Part shown: one piece after another, positions 16,089-26,683 of the stretch
Numbering within the stretch: position 1 is the stretch's first letter
How the letters are laid out: the number at the start of each line of letters is the position of its first letter
Assembly (NCBI GenBank): GCA_902729315.2
Contig: LR746268.1
Coordinates: forward strand, 6,617,501 to 6,681,500
Source of the DNA: Spirodela intermedia
Taxonomy: Eukaryota > Streptophyta > Magnoliopsida > Alismatales > Araceae
Reading direction: 5' to 3'
DNA length: 64,000 nucleotides
Position numbers and translations under genes: made by a program
Notes under the pieces: model-generated
The model's input: the letters and a program-made list of their open reading frames with translations, nothing else
Told to the model about the DNA's origin: nothing
The model's database searches: none

Positions 16089-19000
16089 ATGGGGCGGGGA
16101 AAAATAGAGATCAAGAGGATCGAGAACACCACCAACCGCCAGGTTACCTTCTGCAAGCGGAGGAACGGGCTGATGAAGAAGGCCTACGAGCTGTCCATTC
16201 TCTGTGAAGCCGAGATCGCTCTGATAGTCTTCTCCAGCCGGGGGCGACTCTATGAGTACTCTTCCTGCGGCAAGTGAGACCAATCTCCCTCTATGATGAA
16301 CCCTTACTGTTTCTGCATCAGATCTTACATTCTGAAATATTTCCTAATTGGTTTATTTGTCTGTTTTCTTATCTGCACTCATCACACATCATTTTTCTAC
16401 TGTTTCATCCATTAATTATTTCTACGAATCGAGGTTGTATCTGAAATTCTTCAGAATCGAACTCATCTGCTCCTCTGATTATAGGGTTTTAGGTTTAGCA
16501 TTGGTAGACCTTCAAATTTTTCTTCCGATTTTAAGCCGATCTGAACGGTAAGGAGGAACAGACTGAAGGGGCTTGATGATACATCTCCGAAGAATGTAGA
16601 CTGGATCGATGATCCTCCCATCTCTTCGTTTTCTTTAGTTGTTAGTACTTTTCGGTCTTTTTCAGCCTTCAGCTTCTCCTCAGATCAACTCAGAGGTCTA
16701 CGGGAAAAACACAGTTATTAGGAGAGCTCTTGTGATGACGAGGGTGATGATAGGCACTGTAACTCCCACGAGGCCCCAGTTAATCACTAGATCTCTAGAT
16801 CTCTAGCTTCTTGCACTGATATCTTGTGGTAGAAGTTGCAGAGAACATAGGGATTTACGGCCCCGCAGACATCAGCTTTTACTTCTTTCTCTTCCTTCCT
16901 CTTTGCCGTTTCCCTTCCAATGCTATCGGTCACATCTTCCTTTGTGAAGGCACCTTCAGAGTTTCAGCAATGCTCCTCCTTTCTTCCATTGTCATCGTCT
17001 CTCCTTGAGATAAGATGGTTTTACATCCTGTTGTATTGTAAACTCTGTACGGCCTATTGCCAAATCCTTGCACGATCTATGCAATAGCTTCATCAACATA
17101 ATTACTCCCTACTCAGAGCAATGTCGTCATTTTGACGGCTCAGTTCATTCAATCCATTCGCCTTCCCCTCCACCCATCATTCCTTCTGCCTTGTCCTCCG
17201 TTTTGCAACTCAGATGGCATTCGATGCATCGTCCTCTCCTTGAATGTCCTCAGACTACGCCTTTCACAGAGTTTCTAGGGTTTTCCACCCGCACTACGTG
17301 TTCAGGCTGCTGCCCTAGATGGCCCATCCCTCCACATACTCCTTACACGGCGAAGGAAACCGGGTGTCACCGCAGAAAGTTTCCACTTCGGTGATGGCCC
17401 GCCATCCCATTTATTTTCCCGCGCCCCCATGCACGTCTTCTCGCTAAAACCATGGTGTTCTAGTGGTTGAGTTGGAGGAGGCGATCCTCTGAATGGCATC
17501 GGCGATGGATGTATGCTTATTTTTAATACGACTGCCGCCTCACACCTGAACATGGTGTTTGAGCCCTTGCAAATTTTCTTCGCCAGTGATGTCGCTCCGA
17601 GGTGACTATTAATAGAAGCGGCAGTTTCCTTGCCTCATTAAAGTAAACACATTTAATTGTCGAAATGACACGAAAGATTTATATTAAGTTGCAGTTTTAG
17701 TGGAGGACGCCGTCTTAAAAACTGAGGTCAATGTGCAGGAATATTGCCAATTAGCTTTTAGTGGAGAAGCGTTAATCAATGCAAGGAGGTTGTTTCCTGA
17801 TTGTTCGAATCTATCTATGATAAGCAAACAAGATAAAATAGTATCTTGATCCGACGTGGACGTGATACGGTCTCATCTTTGATGTCTCGAAGTGACATGG
17901 GTTGTGACTGAGACGTAGAAAAGAAACGACAGCATAAGGCATTCATTATGAGCAGGAGAATAGTATGCATATATATTATTACACCAGAATTCGAAATTCG
18001 AATGAGGTACTTTGTGGAGTTTCGAACACCAGTTATTGTTCTGACCTTTTGAAGGAAATAAACGATAGATGACGGCACGAATACGGATTTGATGTCTGGT
18101 ATGCATATATTTCTCTCATGGGAAGCACTTGGAATGATCATTAGTCAATGTAAAGGCCACGGATGAAGAGTACAGGGACGCTAGCATGTCATCGGAGGAG
18201 ATCAACTCAATGCTGACGAACAAGCGACAAGACGCCATGGAAGGAGTAGGCTTTAAAGTTCTCTGTGTTTTGAGAAGTAGAGATCTGAGTGAACTGAACG
18301 TGGAACTTGCTTTCATACGCAGGGGTATTAAACCATGTTGGATTTTTAGGACCCTTGTTTGAGAATAGATATTTCTTTGGTGAATGGTTGTTGAAGTCAA
18401 AAGCATGAGTTGTAGATGATAAGTAAGCCACGGGGCATGATCCCATATACTAGATGTTCCTTCAACCATGGTTATCCCTAACATGAGAAGAACTATATTA
18501 TGTTGGATGAATACTCCTTTCCGGTGAATAAGCTTCAACAGATTCGCCAGTGTATGAATTATCATAAAGTCCAGCACCTTTGATTCGTTAATACGTAGTT
18601 CATCTAACATTGCAGATACTACTCAATAGGACTTCAGGATTTCATCAAGATAAGAAAGACTTACTAGGATATAATCACTCCACTTTCTATTCAAGGGGAA
18701 GTAGGAGACAATCAATGTTCTTTTTATGCCTTCAAGGGATTCACATCGAATTTCAATCAATATGAATGGCCTGCAGTTAACTTGGATTATTTCTAGAGTT
18801 GTTCACAGAACTTTATTTGTATTGTTCTAGCTCCCCGCATGTTTGAAACTGTGTCGCTCCAATTTGAAGAATCACGATAATATAATTCCCCTGAAGTTTT
18901 CTTGCAAGACTAGTGAGTGCCGAAAGGGAGGGGTCAAATCCCTTTTTCCCTTTATGAGGCGATCAATATGGTTTTGTTGAAATCATCTTGCATGTTTTGA

Positions 19001-20582
19001 GAAAATATCCCATTCCGGAGTGATTTATGTAGAGAAAGATTTCTGCATATTAGATGCTAGCACCCTATGGAGAGGCAATCTCATATTTTGTTCTACTTCC
19101 CATTTATTTAAACGATACAGTTTTCCGTTAAGTCAACAAAAGTGAACCAAAAGGTATAGCCACATGCACCTAACTTCTTCCTTTTTCTCTTCATTTCTTT
19201 TTTACCGCCTCTAGAACAATAAATATTCGAACGTAGTGATGGCATAATATTTAAAATATCATGGCCATGGCCTAAAAAATGATATGTAGCCTGTCTATGA
19301 CTGACCATTCCTTATATACTTGATCAATGTCAAAATGACCTCATTAAGGATTGTGTACTTGATGAAAGTGGACGTAATTTTAGTAGATTGGAATTACTAT
19401 GTCTTGTAAATAATAGAAGCACACATAAGCTAGGTAAAACATTCGTCTAAAACCAATCTAATGATGAAACTACCTAGGCACATGGAAATTTCTAGTTTCT
19501 TCATCTCAAATAGATATTTTATATCGCCAGGATAAAAACGAGTACATTTTTTACATTAAATATAGCTTATCCTATTTTTTCAAACATTCAAATACTCTGG
19601 TCAATGATATGGATGTCACTACCGAAAATTCAAGTGATACATTCAGGTACTTTCGAGTGATTGTATGCATATTTCATATATAATACTGTTTATATCATGA
19701 AATCAGTTTTTGTATCAAATGTTTATCTAATCCATGTGACTTAGTTTGCTGGATAGTAATTACTATGTATCGTTCTGGCACAAATACCCACATCAAACAA
19801 AAACAATGCAGAAGCACTATCACTGAAAATTATTACGACTATATTCAAGGAATTATGGGCAACTGTTAATTTTCTATTTTTATGTGCAATCAATCACATC
19901 ACACCCTATCCATTAATTTCAACTCAAGAGGTTTTTCTTTCGATAAATAATAAAAATCGAATCCCCTTGACAAGCTGCTTTGCACCTGTTCGTGGTTCTT
20001 GAGAGATGCTCCAAGCGTCTTACTTAAATAGGCATGATCGTTTATCATGCCAGTCGGTGCCGTGTTTCCATTTTTTATTATTTTGAGTATGGTATTATAT
20101 TAAATTCCAAATCTCTAGTTCACCTTGGACAAACATTTTTAATCCACTGTGATCTTGTATTGTGATAACTTTTCCAGCATTTATACAACAATTGACCGAT
20201 ACAAGAAGTCTCATTCTGCCTCAAACCCTGGGGCTATAACCGAGGTGAAAACTCAGGTAAGCAATTGCCCACATTTCCTTTTGTTGGTCACTTCTTTGAT
20301 AACTTCGTTTACAACCGGAAATGGATGTCTCACAGAAAAACAGTACGGATATTTGAGGCAGAACAGTTATGGGTAGCTAATAATTGGCACATATTCTACA
20401 TCATTTTATCTATTAATTGCCTGGTGGAAGGTACTGCACTCGCGTCACGATGCTGAAGATGTGAGAAATTTGGAGCTGCAGCTCTCCTCGTTCAGCTGCT
20501 GAAGATCGACTGCACCCTTGATTTCCCAGTTCTGAAAATACTCGTTTGCTTGGAATATGACGCGCGCGCACACGCATTTATA

Positions 20583-20623
<41 letters not shown>

Positions 20624-21760
20624 ATATATATTTATATAACACCAAATCCATTCATGGGCGTCTTGGAATTCTATCAAAAGACAGAAATTTAGTTGGCCTT
20701 CAATGAAACCTTGGCTTGATGCAGTCTGATACGCTGCCTTTGATCTCGCTGCAGCAACACTACCAGCAGGAAGCAGGCAAGCTACGGCAACAGATACAGA
20801 TGCTGCAGAACTCAAACAGGTGACCCTGTTTCAGGATTCCACCTTTTATCATTCACCGTGAGATTGAAAGAAGCTGCGGCGACGCGTGGACTGGAGGGGA
20901 CGCCCATGCACATGCGCCGAAAAGTGATCTTCTTGAAATTTGGAGGTCGTCTTTCTGTATTCTCACCCTCGTCTCCTCTCACTGTGAACAGGCACCTGAT
21001 GGGCGAGCACCTGGATTCTCTCAACGTGAAGGAGCTCAAGCAGCTCGAAAATAGACTGGAACGAGGAATCGCCCGCGTTAGATCCAAGAAGGTTCCTCTC
21101 TCTCTCTCTCTCTCCCTCTCTCGCTCGCTCAAACCAGCGTTTTTTCCAGTGGCTGACATCTTCTGTTCTGTCAACAGCAAGAGCTGTTATTTGCTGAGAT
21201 TGAGTACATGCAGAAAAGGGTAATAAACCGATCCCCACCCTTCCTCTAATCATGCGTTTCTTTGTCGAGCTTAGCTCCCACCGAACGATTTCTTCTCCCG
21301 TGCAGGAGTTGGAGCTGGAGAACGAAAGTATGTTCCTCAGATCCAAGGTCAGCCATCACTTGAGCTCCCTATCTACCTGAAATTAGCATTATAGTAGAAA
21401 TTCCACAGCCACCCATCGCTTCCATTTACTCGTATACGGCCTCGTGCGCCATTATCTGCTGGGGAGAGGACGAGAGAGAGAGAGAGAGATTGTGGGGCAT
21501 AGATAATGAATGGAGATTTATGTTCCCTCTAGCAAGAGAGTAATCTTCTCTGTTCGGATTTGTGTTTTCAGCTAGCGGAGAGCGAGCGCACCCATCAGCT
21601 GGTTCAACCCGGGCCGGAGTTCGATGGGCTCCCCAGCTTCGACCCGCGGAGCTACTACCACCCCCTGCAGATGTTCGATCCCTCCCAGCACTACCCGACC
21701 CACCAGGATCAGACCGCCCTCCAGCTCGGCTACGAGATGAAGTCCAACCCATCTTCCTGA
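16089..21760 (+). CDS. AGAMOUS-clade MADS-box transcription factor, SEEDSTICK/AGL11 (D-class) type
   Basis: Exons 16089-16273, 20178-20256, 20755-20819, 20992-21091, 21178-21219, 21306-21347 and 21572-21760 join to 702 nt, 233 residues. It has the MIKC layout: MADS domain 1-61 ([20 protein letters not shown]), a short I region, a K domain ([40 protein letters not shown]) and a C-terminus with AG-type motifs ending [17 protein letters not shown], as in monocot D-class proteins. Two 42-nt K-box exons are canonical. D-class factors specify ovule and seed-coat identity. Intron 1 is 3.9 kb; long introns hold regulatory elements in this clade. The MADS domain carries several conservative changes from the clade consensus ([12 protein letters not shown]), and the I region after YEYSSCG is divergent. 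Confidence 0.9.
20585..20622. repeat. (TG)19 microsatellite in intron 2 of the MADS gene
   Basis: Uninterrupted TG dinucleotides followed by CATATATA. Confidence 0.97.
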
Positions 21761-22376
21761 AGAAGACGCCCCCGTGTCAGTCCCGGCTATGGTTAGCTTC
21801 CAAGGGCGGAACCACCCCGCCCCGTTTCCAAGCATAAGAAGGCATCTTCTCTGTGTACAAATTGAAAGACAGCATCTGACTGCCGCTCGCTGGACCTCCA
21901 CCTCACCCCACCCTTTGGACTCACCTCCATTTCTGGGTTTCCCCTCTTCTGACAGGAAGGCTCTCTCGAAGTGTTGCTCTCTTTTCACACCGCGAGGAAG
22001 AACATCTGAGGTAAGTCTGGGTTTTCATGGCGCTTCTTATGTTATTATCCGCGTAGACCAGGTACACCCCCCCCCTTCCCCTGCCCGTCCTTTCGTATGA
22101 TCCCGACGAAAGAACCCGGGGAGCTGACTCCTTGTCTGGCCCGTACGGAATCCGGGACCCGATAGCGACCGGGGAGGCTGGGGGTTGTCGGTCAATTCTG
22201 CTCACGGACTTCATTCGGAAGCTCGAGCTCAGATGAGTGCCCCAGGCCAGGCGGGGCCGCACTCAAAGTCTTAGTTCCTTTTGCGAGAAAGGCACAGCTC
22301 GCTTAATCATGGAGCCGGGTTGCTATTCCCTGGAAGTACCAAAACTCGCAAATCTCAGTTGTTTCCACTGCCGCCT

Positions 22377-22408
22377 AATCTCAGTCATACCTTGCCATGA
22401 CTGAGATT
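22377..22408. repeat. Perfect 12-bp-arm inverted repeat
   Basis: AATCTCAGTCAT, an 8-nt spacer, then ATGACTGAGATT. Each arm carries the core TGAC/GTCA, as in paired WRKY or bZIP sites. It lies about 540 bp upstream of the CYP94C1-like start codon. Confidence 0.85.
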
Positions 22409-22668
22409 TCCTTATCAGTCGCAACTCTCCATGTGGGAGATCGTCGAAGTAAACATCATTCCCGACAGGGGAGTCATGACTGGCTCGGTGGTGGAGTAGG
22501 GGCGTAATTGATCCATGTGAGCTGCGAGGAAGAGACCTAAGCCATGACGTCAGTCTGCTGCGGCATCCGCGTTTCCGTTGCGACACGTGTAATGTCGGCA
22601 GCCCTCGTTCTTCACGTGCAAGAGACAGTGCCTAAAAGACCGTGAGAGAAAAAGAGAGGGATAGATAT

Positions 22669-22674
<6 letters not shown>

Positions 22675-22758
<84 letters not shown>
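22675..22758. repeat. (GA)42 microsatellite upstream of the P450
   Basis: About 84 bp of GA, flanked on both sides by ATAGATATA-type repeats, ending 185 bp before the chosen start codon. Confidence 0.97.
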
Positions 22759-22761
<3 letters not shown>

Positions 22762-22942
22762 TAGATATACAGATAGGGAGAGAGAGGATAGATATATAGA
22801 TAGATAGTGAGTGAGAGAGAGACAGAGAGAGAGGGGCGGGGGGTGGGAGAGGTTGTGGAGAGGCAGACAGACAGAAAGCGACGGTCTTCCCCACTTGATA
22901 AAAATTAGAGAGGGAGGCGCACCTCCGCCGGTGTGGGGAGGT

Positions 22943-24484
22943 ATGGAGATGGGAGGAGGAGTTGTCGGTGGCGAAAGCCAGGGGTGGCCTCAGGCTTTCC
23001 AGATCCTCGTTCCCGTCTTCTTCTCCACGGCGATGCTGCTCGTCGGGGGGCTTTCGCTCCTGATGAAGCGCTGGTGGTTGCGGCGGCGGCTATGGTGCAG
23101 ATGTGACGTGTGCCACAAGTATGCGACTGCCGGGTGGGCCGCCGAGTTCGACAACCTCTGCGACTGGTACACGCAGCTACTCCGCCGCTCCTCGACCCAC
23201 ACTATCCACGTCCACGTGCTCGGCAACACCATCACGGCCAACCCGGCCAACGTCGAGCACATGCTGAGCGGCCGCTTCGACAACTACCCCAAGGGGAAGC
23301 CCTTCTCCTCCATCCTAGGCGATTTCCTCGGCAAGGGCATCTTCAACGTGGACGGGGCGCACTGGGTCTTCCAGCGTAAGATGGCCCTCATGGAGCTGGG
23401 GAGCGTCTCCATGAGGTCCTACGCCATCCAGATCGTCTCCGGCGAGGTGCGCCACCGACTGCTCCCCTTGCTGGCCTCCGTCTCCGGCGACGGCGCCCTC
23501 GACATCCAGGACATCTTTCGCCGGTTCTCCTTCGACTGTATATGCCGGATCTCCTTCGGGCTGGACCCCGCCTGCCTCGACCTCTCCCTCCCTATCTCCG
23601 AGTTCGCCACCGCCTTCGACAGGGCATCCAGCATCTCCGCCAGCCGCGCTGCCGCCACCTACCCCGGCGTGTGGAGGCTCAAGCGGCTGCTCAACCTTGG
23701 TTCCGAGAAGGAGCTCAGGCGGTGCATCAGGCTGATCGACGTTCTCGCCAAGGAGGTCATCAGGCAGAGGAGGAAGATAGGGTTCCTCTCCGGCGAGGAC
23801 CTCCTTTCCAGGTTCATGGGCTCGGTCGACGACGAGAGCTACCTCCGCGACATCATCGTCAGCTTCCTCCTGGCGGGCCGCGACACCGTCTCCTCCGCCC
23901 TCACCAGCTTCTTCCTCCTCCTGGACAAGTACCCGGCGGTGGATCGGGCCATAGTGGAGGAGACGCACCGCGTGATGGGCCACGGGAACGGGGATAGCGT
24001 CCCCACCTACGACCACCTCTGGGATATGCACTATCTCCATGCGGCGCTGTACGAGAGCATGCGTCTCTACCCGCCGGTGCAGTTCGACTCCAAGTTCGCC
24101 GTCAACGACGACGTGCTCCCCGACGGGACGTTCGTGCGGAAGGGCACGAGGGTCACCTACCACGCCTACGCCATGGGGAGAATGGAGGACGCCTGGGGAG
24201 CCGACTGCATGGAATTCAAGCCGGAGCGGTGGCTTGCAGCGGATGGATCCTTCTCGCCACAGAACCCCTACAAGTATCCCGTTTTCCAGGCCGGCATGAG
24301 GGGCTGCCTCGGCAAGGAGATAGCCCTCATGGAGATGAAGTGCGTCGTCGCCTCCGTCCTCCGGGGCTTCCGGCTCGACCCCCTCCACCGCGGCCGCTCG
24401 CCCAAGTTCTCCCCGGGCTTGACCGCCTCCCTCGCCGGCGGCCTCCCCGTTCGAGTCGTCCGCCGTAACGCTTTCTGCTCTTAG
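22943..24484 (+). CDS. CYP94C1: Cytochrome P450, CYP94C1-like
   Basis: Intronless 1542-nt frame, 513 residues, very GC-rich. It has an N-terminal membrane anchor (about 19-41), the CYP94-type WCRCDVCHKYATAGW block, oxygen-binding I-helix AGRDT (311-315), ExxR at 371-374 (ESMR), the FKPERW region and the heme motif FQAGMRGCLG with Cys455. Long stretches such as QFDSKFAVNDDVLPDGTF and RVTYHAYAMGRM match CYP94C1. CYP94C1 carboxylates 12-hydroxy-JA-Ile in the ER, inactivating the jasmonate hormone. The start at 22943 is chosen because the upstream in-frame extension only reads GA-repeat sequence (Arg/Glu) and family members begin close to the anchor; Met at 22949 is an alternative. Confidence 0.9.
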   Translation: MEMGGGVVGGESQGWPQAFQILVPVFFSTAMLLVGGLSLLMKRWWLRRRLWCRCDVCHKYATAGWAAEFDNLCDWYTQLLRRSSTHTIHVHVLGNTITANPANVEHMLSGRFDNYPKGKPFSSILGDFLGKGIFNVDGAHWVFQRKMALMELGSVSMRSYAIQIVSGEVRHRLLPLLASVSGDGALDIQDIFRRFSFDCICRISFGLDPACLDLSLPISEFATAFDRASSISASRAAATYPGVWRLKRLLNLGSEKELRRCIRLIDVLAKEVIRQRRKIGFLSGEDLLSRFMGSVDDESYLRDIIVSFLLAGRDTVSSALTSFFLLLDKYPAVDRAIVEETHRVMGHGNGDSVPTYDHLWDMHYLHAALYESMRLYPPVQFDSKFAVNDDVLPDGTFVRKGTRVTYHAYAMGRMEDAWGADCMEFKPERWLAADGSFSPQNPYKYPVFQAGMRGCLGKEIALMEMKCVVASVLRGFRLDPLHRGRSPKFSPGLTASLAGGLPVRVVRRNAFCS

Positions 24485-26683
24485 TAAACTGTGTACGTCA
24501 GTCCGAATGGAGCTCATGTATCTATCTGATCATAGTAATATATTTTCTCCTTGGCAACGTCAAAGAGCATCCTAATCCAGAAGTAATTCAGGATTAACGA
24601 AGAAATCGCACAAATTGATTAGACTGTACACTCTTTTTAATATTTTAGTCGATTCATTAACTCTGTCCTCCTGTCCCAGCTGGCAAGGGATGGTTAACCC
24701 AACAAAGGAGGAACCTGCCCGAATTAATTCCCCGGCGAAACACCCGCCGGCCAGTAGGGAGAAGGATTCGGAGGAAGACCTTCTCTTTTCCCTCACCATC
24801 ACGTGCCGTCCTTCCCGCCGTCGTACCCTGGAGCAGCTATGGTGTCAGCCCTCGTGCAAGCCGGCCCGTCTCCGCTGTCGTTACTGCTCCAATATGTGGA
24901 GAGGGAGATAAGAAGAGGCAAGGGTCCTGTCTTGGAGAGTACCAGAGGCTGTCGTATTCGGACCGGCGCGGACGGTTGTCCTCATTTGGCCCCCGGCGGG
25001 AACGGAAGCTGGTGCTCCGCACGCGCTCCCCGATCACCGGTTCTTCTGGTTCAGGCAGCTCTGACGTGGGGAAGGGGGAGGAGGAAGATGGTATCGACGA
25101 CGAGCTACATGTAGATAAGGTCCCCGTTTCTAGAGAGAGAAATAGGTTGTGGTGCAACAAGCTGCTCGCTGTCTGATCCAGTCCAGAGCAAGTGGGATGC
25201 TCAGAGATTGGCAGGACTGATTCTCTGAGGAGGACAACACTGTGGGCATGATCAGCTCAGTCCCGCCCGATTATTTCTTCGAATTAGCTTCTTGCTTGAA
25301 TAAACTACAAGACCATAGTACAAGACATTATTTTATTATTTTTTAAAAACTAAAATTACTATTTTTGCTCGCCCCATTCATGATGGTTTTACACAATGCT
25401 GAGTTTCAGCCTAAGGTCAGAGATAAATCGAGAAGGAAACTGACTACCCTAGAGAGCTCCTATGAAACTGACTACCCTAGAACCATACAGGACCTATTCC
25501 ATTGTTTATATCTGAATATCCAGGATATAATATGGGAGAGAGGGAGAGAGAGAGAGAGATGAGCGGCCACATGGATCTATTTAATGTGACGAGAAAACAT
25601 GTTCCGAGCTTCTTTCCTGTTTAGATATCATCAGTCCATGGGATCCATTTAGAGAGTAGCAAGCTGGTCGGTCATCCAAATTTTGTCAGACCAACTCCCC
25701 CTCAAGCATAACTTAACAGCCTTTTATCACATGGATAACATAAAACGAGTCATTTTTTGAATTATAATATTAAATTGATGGCAATGGACCAGCGTACTCT
25801 TAATAAAGATATTACGAGTAATCTGTTCCAATCATTGTAGTTATGGGTTTATTAATATTTAGCTACGATAAATTAGACCTCCTTTTAGGAATAGGTTTTT
25901 CTCGGTTTTTTAACCATTTACTAGAAGTCTATTCTATTTCATCTAAAAGCTATGTCCTTTTAACATGTTCATCGCCAAAAAAGGGCAACTAAATTGACTA
26001 GGCCATGTGAGACTGGGCCCATATACATGTGATGGTTGGTACACGTGATTGAATTCAGATCGAGCCATACGATATTTGTCTATATCTAACTAGAAATTCT
26101 CTCACATGCGTAAATTTCAGATCCTTCCATCAAAACGATTCAATCCTTTTGCCAAGAAAAAGACAAAAGGCTACTATTTTTAGTACCATTTTTGAGATTT
26201 AAGCATGGGCTCGATCTGGGCTGGGCCCAGATTTAAGCATGGGATCAAAGATGAAGGAGCAAATCAAACAATTTTTCAATATATTTAGCACCATTTTTGA
26301 GATAGTAACGCACTCAGGTTACAGAATTAGAGAGCAATTGTGGTCGAATGAGAGAAAAATGCCCCCTTTTTCAAACGCACAAGAACTAAAGGCTTTGGCA
26401 TCCCAGTTACAGCAACAGGATTTAAACAACTGACGGAGAGAGGACAGACTGGGAGGGAATCCCCATATTTCTTGTTTTATTCCCTTTTTTTTTCACAAAG
26501 AAAGAATCTTGGACCGGTTAAGGGCTTGAATGACGAACGAAAGATTCTGGCAAATATTATAAAATTACGACCCACCTGAAGATCCTACGTTTCTGAGAGT
26601 CACAGAGGACAGGGCCGCGGGGGGGGGTGTGCAGCAGCAAGCTGGACCGCAAGAACCTCGTCCTGTCTTTGCCGGAGAATGTG
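24485..26683. other. Spacer between P450 and KH-protein gene
   Basis: The left third is GC-rich with short meaningless open frames; the rest is AT-rich. It contains a short GA tract (about 25541-25559), a 17-bp direct repeat at 25436 and 25464, and interleaved duplications at 26179-26303. No gene recognised. Confidence 0.5.

Larger units (their letters stand above)
21761..22942. other. Spacer between the MADS gene and the P450
   Basis: First part is the MADS 3' flank, with a possible donor (GAG|GTAAGT near 22012) that might mark a 3'-UTR intron. The second part is the P450 upstream region with an inverted repeat (22377-22408) and a (GA)n tract. No further gene recognised. Confidence 0.5.

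Noticed and set aside
22811-22942. 44-residue N-terminal extension of the P450
   Set aside because: Encoded by GA-repeat-derived sequence and absent from CYP94 proteins; the anchor-proximal Met at 22943 is preferred.
23315-24517. 400-codon minus-strand open frame opposite the P450
   Set aside because: Antisense shadow of a very GC-rich coding sequence; composition is Glu/Val/Gly/Asp-rich without any domain.
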